A DNA stretch of 18,971 nt, from NCBI GenBank assembly GCA_903885855.1, contig CAISKG010000407.1, forward strand, positions 1 through 18,971, given 5' to 3'. Made by a program: the position numbers and the translations under genes. A model generated the notes under the pieces. That model saw only the letters and a list, made by a program, of their open reading frames with translations. It ran no database searches and was not told where the DNA came from. Of this stretch, positions 15,956 to 18,971 are shown piece by piece. Source of the DNA: an uncultured Planctomycetaceae bacterium. Its GTDB lineage: Bacteria > Planctomycetota > Planctomycetia > Pirellulales > UBA1268. Position 1 is the stretch's first letter. Each line of letters begins with the position of its first letter.

Positions 15956-15990
15956 CCTGGTGACGGCGCCTGGTGACGGGGCGCGTGACG
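15956..15990. repeat. Tandem repeat with three GTGACG copies before the sigma factor start
   Basis: A 13-base unit (cctggtgacggcg) occurs at 15956-15968 and, with one change, at 15969-15981. The hexamer gtgacg occurs at 15960, 15973 and 15985, so spacing is 13 and 12 bases, near one helix turn. On the minus strand it begins one base before the sigma ATG and covers the ribosome site. It could be a binding site for a regulator or simple slippage. Confidence 0.55.
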
Positions 15991-16192
15991 CCCCATGGGT
16001 GTCTGCGAGCGCCGGGGCCGCGGCGGGCCAATCGGGCCGATCGCGGGGATTCCGCGGCCGCCGATCGTCATTGTGCCCCGCCCTCCCATCCCGTGGAAGA
16101 AAAAGAGCGTTGGGGAAACCGGCGTCTCGCGCTGCGGCGCCCCGTCGCCCTCCCGGACCTCGAACGAGCCGTTCGCGCCCGTCGCGAATCGC

Positions 16193-17008
16193 TCAGCGCG
16201 GCTTGATGGCCCGCGTGGCGACGAACGCCGGCGCGATCCGGTCGATCGGATGCGAGCCGCCCCAGCCGTCGTCCATCCATCCGGCGAGGAGGAAGCCGAC
16301 GTCGAGTTGACCCCCGACGAGATCCTCCATCGTGTGGCCGAAGGCCAGTGGCTCGCCGTCGCGGAGCTGTGCCGCGAGCCGCGCCGCCGGCCGGCAGGTG
16401 AGGTCGGAATAGGGCGCCGGATGGACGAGACGAATCTCGCCCCGTTCCTCCGCCTCCTCGTCGACGCACATCGCGAAGGTCTGGACGATGCCCGCCAGCA
16501 GGGCACCGCCGGGCCGCAGCACCCGGAAACATTCCCGCCACACCGGGCGGACGTCGGTGACGAAGGTGGTCGAGCAGGGGTGGAAGACGAGGTCGAAGAA
16601 ATCGTCCGGAAGCGCGCGCAGGTCGCGCATGTCCCCTTCGAGGGTCTCGATGGCGAGGCCCTCGCGCACGGCCACCTCGCGGTCGCGCGCGAGCTGGGCC
16701 GGGGAGTTGTCGTAGACGGTGACGCGGGCCCCGGCCGCGGCCAGGATCGGGCCCTGCTGCCCGCCGCCGGAGGCCAGCGCCAGCACCCGCGCGCCGACGA
16801 GATCGCCGAACCATTCCCGCGGCACCGGCCGCGACGGCGTGAGCACGATCGACCATTCGCCCCGGCGCGCCCGGGCCACGGTGTCGGCGTCGACCGGGAG
16901 CGTCCAACGGTTGCCGCGCGTCACCTCGGCGTCCCAGGCGTCGCGATTGAAAGCGCGGACGTCGATCCGGCGCGGATCGGGAGTCGCCGGGGTTGGATGG
17001 TCGACCAT
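16193..17008 (-). CDS. Class I SAM-dependent methyltransferase
   Basis: The product is 271 residues from the ATG at 17008 (MVDHPTPATP). The frame extends 75 codons upstream without features. The Rossmann-like methyltransferase core begins at residue 75 with VLALASGGGQQGPILAAAGA, a glycine-rich SAM loop with an unusual QQ. It is followed by the acidic ribose-binding position D100 (VTVYDNSPAQLARD), the adenine-contact segment GDMRDL (125-130) and the post-core LRPGG (164-168). These match methyltransferase_11/25-type small-molecule or protein methyltransferases. The segment DAWDAEVTRGNRWTLPVDAD before the core is shared by a subgroup of these enzymes. Substrate unknown; cytoplasmic. It is transcribed the same way as the sigma/kinase pair but lies 238 bp upstream of the sigma gene. 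Confidence 0.88.
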   Translation of the reverse strand: MVDHPTPATPDPRRIDVRAFNRDAWDAEVTRGNRWTLPVDADTVARARRGEWSIVLTPSRPVPREWFGDLVGARVLALASGGGQQGPILAAAGARVTVYDNSPAQLARDREVAVREGLAIETLEGDMRDLRALPDDFFDLVFHPCSTTFVTDVRPVWRECFRVLRPGGALLAGIVQTFAMCVDEEAEERGEIRLVHPAPYSDLTCRPAARLAAQLRDGEPLAFGHTMEDLVGGQLDVGFLLAGWMDDGWGGSHPIDRIAPAFVATRAIKPR

Positions 17009-17232
17009 GGTGACGGTCGTTCTCGGCGTGATGCCCGCTCGTATCGGCAGCGGACTCGGAGAGAGCCTGACGGAATCGAGCAGATTCGGGAAGGGAGCCG
17101 AGGGATTCGGCCACGATCCGAGCCGATCCATCACCGCCACGACAACGGGGCGCCGATCACGACGGCATTCCGGGGAATCCACTGCCCGGTCGGAGCGGGC
17201 TGGGACGCGAGCACCTCCGCTGGCGTCGCCCA
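17009..17232. other. Upstream region of the methyltransferase gene
   Basis: No gene is supported here. The heptamer gattcgg occurs twice, 23 bases apart, near 17081-17110. The region must hold the methyltransferase promoter on the minus strand, but I cannot point to convincing -35 and -10 boxes. Confidence 0.35.
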
Positions 17233-17418
17233 CTACCGTGCCGCCCCCGCCAAGAGATCCGTCACCACCTCCGGCCCCCCGACCGTCGCGGGCTTCGCCA
17301 CGGCCTGCTCGAGCGACGCTTCGAACGGGATCACGCCGTCGCCCCGGGAATGGAGGATGATCGTGCCGGGCTTCACGGTCGTGCCCGAGCCCCGCTTCCT
17401 CCAGGCCGGGCAGAGGCG
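17233..17418 (-). pseudogene. Remnant of an alpha/beta-hydrolase gene
   Basis: In one minus frame, ending at a TAG at 17233, the sequence reads PAWRKRGSGTTVKPGTIILH and continues SRGDGVIPFEASLEQAVAKP. This strongly resembles the late part of alpha/beta hydrolases, where (T/V)xILHSRxDxVIPFxxS carries the catalytic-acid strand and loop. The part before it is lost: the frame runs into the antisense of the dinB-family gene. The expected end with the catalytic His (a DHR-type motif) is also missing and is replaced by about 25 unrelated residues. It is therefore most likely a relic left by deletion. No start codon or ribosome site belongs to it. Recognition is from memory of the family, so a search is needed to confirm. 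Confidence 0.55.
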
Positions 17419-17469
17419 CACGAGCCTCGCAGCCCCGTTATGATTCGTCCAACTCCGGAGTCGCCCGTC

Positions 17470-17955
17470 ATGACCCCCGCCCCTCTGCTTCACGCCTGGA
17501 ATCTGAACCTCGCGTACGCGAAGCGACTCGTGGCCGACATCCCTGCCGACATGATGGCCGTTCAGCCGGCCCCCGGGATGAACCACGCAGCCTGGGTCCT
17601 CGGGCACCTCGCCTGCACGGCCGACATGCTCGGGGCGATGATCGGCACCGAGCCGGTCTGCCCTCCCGGGTGGACGGCGCTCTTCGACTGGAACTCCTCC
17701 CCCTCGGCCGACGCGACGCTCTACCCCTCCAAGGAGACGCTTCTTGCGGCCTTGGAGGCGGGCCACGACCGCCTCGCGTCGGCGCTTCCGGGGGTTCCCC
17801 AGGCTCGCTGGACCGAGCCCACCCCCTCCGAAGCGATTCGCGCGTTCCTGCCGACTCTCGGCGACTGCTTCGTGTTCGTGATGGCGGCACACGAGAACAT
17901 GCATCTGGGCCAGCTCTCGGCCTGGCGCCGCGTCCAAGGCATGGCCAGGGTCTGA
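17470..17955 (+). CDS. DinB/YfiT-like putative metal-dependent hydrolase
   Basis: The product is 161 residues from the ATG at 17470, a typical length for the DinB_2 four-helix-bundle family. An in-frame ATG at 17440 would add ten residues; CGGAG at about 17455-17459 favours the later start. The three metal-binding histidines are visible: H46 in MNHAAWVLGHLA, and H141 and H145 in AAHENMHLGQLSAWRR. Family members bind a divalent metal, and several are thiol-dependent transferases, for example with bacillithiol or mycothiol; most have unknown substrates. The protein is cytoplasmic. The next gene begins two bases after the stop, so the two are almost certainly translated from one message. Confidence 0.85.
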   Translation: MTPAPLLHAWNLNLAYAKRLVADIPADMMAVQPAPGMNHAAWVLGHLACTADMLGAMIGTEPVCPPGWTALFDWNSSPSADATLYPSKETLLAALEAGHDRLASALPGVPQARWTEPTPSEAIRAFLPTLGDCFVFVMAAHENMHLGQLSAWRRVQGMARV

Positions 17956-17957
17956 CG

Positions 17958-18311
17958 ATGCAGCCGACGTTCGTTCGCGTGATCGCGAAACTCACGAGCC
18001 GGGCAGGCAACCTCGACGCCATCGTCGGGCGCGCCGTGCGGCTCTACGACGCCGATCCGCTGTCCGATGATTTCCTGTCCAGCAGCACCGTCGAGGCGGA
18101 TGGCACCGCGGCCTTCCTTTTCGACCTCTCCGTGTGCCAGAGCCTGGATTCCCTTTTCGAGACCAAGCCTGATCTCTTCTGCGTGGTCGCCGCCGACGAT
18201 GGCCGGATCATCTACCGGTCAAGCATCCATGCCGATACGGACTTCCTGAGCACCGATCCGGCGAGCGGCGAGCAGCACCGCACGATCGAGGTCGAGTTCC
18301 AGGAAGCGTGA
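17958..18311 (+). CDS. Small beta-rich protein of unknown function, coupled to the dinB-family gene
   Basis: The product is 117 residues from the ATG at 17958. The frame is open further upstream, but that part overlaps the dinB-family gene. The sequence is rich in beta-forming segments: FVRVIAKLTSRAGNLDAIVG, AVRLYDADPLSDDFLSSSTV, EADGTAAFLFDL, DLFCVVAADDGRIIYRSSIH and HRTIEVEFQEA. The pattern 'VRLYDAD, DDFLSSS, ADGTAAFLF' recalls transthyretin-like beta-sandwich folds, but this is a loose resemblance and not an assignment. No signal peptide, membrane span or catalytic motif is visible. With a 2-base gap to the previous stop, it is probably translationally coupled and may work with the DinB-like protein. 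Confidence 0.75.
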   Translation: MQPTFVRVIAKLTSRAGNLDAIVGRAVRLYDADPLSDDFLSSSTVEADGTAAFLFDLSVCQSLDSLFETKPDLFCVVAADDGRIIYRSSIHADTDFLSTDPASGEQHRTIEVEFQEA

Positions 18312-18850
18312 CTCGCTCCTGAGAGGCCTCCCCTTCCCGCTGCCGGTCAGGGGTGGCATGGTGCGCGGTTGGCTCGCGAGGACTGCGGCCTGCTGGGCAG
18401 CCCCCACTCGCTCGATGCACTCCGGCCCCTCGCGCGTCGGGTCGTTCACGAAGGTGCTCACCGGAACCGCTCGAGGGAGCAGGTCAGGCGGCGTCGGGAT
18501 CATGGACAGGGCCGAAAGAGACGATTCGGCCGCGGATCTTCGTGCAGAATCGCCCGGAAGAGTGGGGCGGCCGCGGGAACGACGGGGAGGGCTTTCCCGC
18601 CGGGGATTCGCGCCGCTTCAATCCCGCCCCCACCACCCTTTTCCCGCCGCTCGGGGTGGGGGATACTTGCCGTCGGAGCCCGCGATCGCGGGAACCTGCC
18701 GACGTCGGTACGGCTGGGCGGAGCGGGGATGCCGGTGCCCGTCGCGATGATGGACCGGCCCTCGAAGCCACCACGCGGTTGTACGAACGGTTGTGGACGG
18801 GGTTTTCCGGGTCGGTCATCGAATCAGAAAGGCCGATTCAGCGAGCACAC
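18312..18850. other. Gene-free stretch before the tRNA
   Basis: No protein gene is supported. Open frames here are Arg/Gly/Pro-rich in all directions, as expected for chance frames in GC-rich DNA. The region contains the hairpin at 18510-18531. The heptamer cggttgt occurs twice near 18776-18794, close to where the tRNA promoter should be, but no clear promoter is visible. Confidence 0.45.
18510..18531. other. Perfect 7-bp hairpin in the intergenic region
   Basis: GGCCGAA at 18510-18516 pairs with TTCGGCC at 18525-18531 around an 8-base loop. There is no T run. It may be a terminator for the dinB operon about 200 bp upstream, or part of an unrecognised small RNA. Confidence 0.35.
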
Positions 18851-18924
18851 GCGCCCGTAGCTCAGTCGGATAGAGCATGGGATTTCTAATCCCAGGGTCG
18901 CTGGTTCGATCCCAGCCGGGCGTA
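18851..18924 (+). tRNA. tRNA-Arg, anticodon TCT
   Basis: The full cloverleaf can be drawn. The acceptor stem GCGCCCG pairs with CGGGCGT, with one G-U at the end. The D arm is GCTC/GAGC. The anticodon stem TGGGA/TCCCA encloses loop TTTCTAA, so the anticodon TCT reads AGA arginine codons. The variable loop is GGGTC, and the T arm is GCTGG-TTCGATC-CCAGC. The discriminator base is A at 18924. No CCA is encoded, so it must be added by CCA transferase. AGA is a rare codon in such GC-rich DNA, so this is a low-use tRNA. Confidence 0.95.
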
Positions 18925-18944
18925 CTCCGATCCTTGCTCGGCCC

Positions 18945-18964
18945 GCGGCGGCGTGTGCCGCCGC
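18945..18964 (+). terminator. GC hairpin after tRNA-Arg
   Basis: GCGGCGGC at 18945-18952 pairs perfectly with GCCGCCGC at 18957-18964 around the loop GTGT, 20 bases past the tRNA end. A following T run cannot be judged because the window ends at 18971. Confidence 0.5.
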
Positions 18965-18971
18965 CATGGGA

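Noticed and set aside
18219..18503. 94-codon minus-strand open frame past the small beta-rich gene
   Set aside because: It overlaps the end of the plus-strand gene and shows no motif or ribosome site; the plus-strand frame is the better supported one.
1..18971. CRISPR arrays, insertion sequences, rRNA or a replication origin
   Set aside because: No regularly spaced repeats, transposase features, rRNA-like sequence or DnaA-box cluster were seen.

Overview
The window is high-GC DNA, very probably from a member of the Planctomycetota (Pirellulales-like). The main evidence is a gene pair typical of that phylum: a cytochrome-c/DUF1549/DUF1553 protein followed by a DUF1501 protein. An ECF sigma factor next to a membrane Ser/Thr kinase and a transglutaminase with a CBM9-like front end support this. 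There is no rRNA, no intact mobile element and no CRISPR array. One tRNA-Arg lies near the right edge.

Layout. 1-2398 (minus): secreted CBM9-like/transglutaminase protein, cut by the left edge. 2691-4674 (plus): ChrA-type chromate transporter, then a flavodoxin-family protein. 4761-5360 (plus): two small cysteine-rich proteins, a zinc ribbon and a DUF5522 protein. 5632-6306 (plus): MarC-family membrane protein with a recognisable promoter. 6435-6984 (minus): tRNA 2'-phosphotransferase KptA, complete in content but split by a +1 frameshift at a run of seven G/C. 7146-11817 (plus): the DUF1549/DUF1553 and DUF1501 pair. 11818-13517: a patch that looks AT-richer, holding one minus-strand membrane/zinc-ribbon/TerB-like gene between two gene-free stretches. 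13518-15954 (minus): ECF sigma factor and Ser/Thr kinase, 19 bp apart. 16193-17008 (minus): class I SAM methyltransferase. 17233-17418 (minus): a leftover piece of an alpha/beta hydrolase. 17470-18311 (plus): DinB-family protein closely followed by a small protein of unknown function. 18851-18924: tRNA-Arg(TCT), followed by a GC hairpin.

How the genes may work together. The sigma/kinase pair looks like one regulatory unit: a soluble sigma factor with a kinase that has one membrane span and an outer sensor-like region. The DUF1549/DUF1501 pair is probably co-transcribed and exported. The chromate transporter and flavodoxin-like gene could form a small chromate or redox stress unit, but only proximity supports that. 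The rest looks like ordinary chromosomal housekeeping and accessory genes. I found no clear new defence or mobile system. The best leads are the kptA frameshift, the hydrolase relic, the membrane/zinc-ribbon/TerB-like protein and the repeated motif just upstream of the sigma factor gene.
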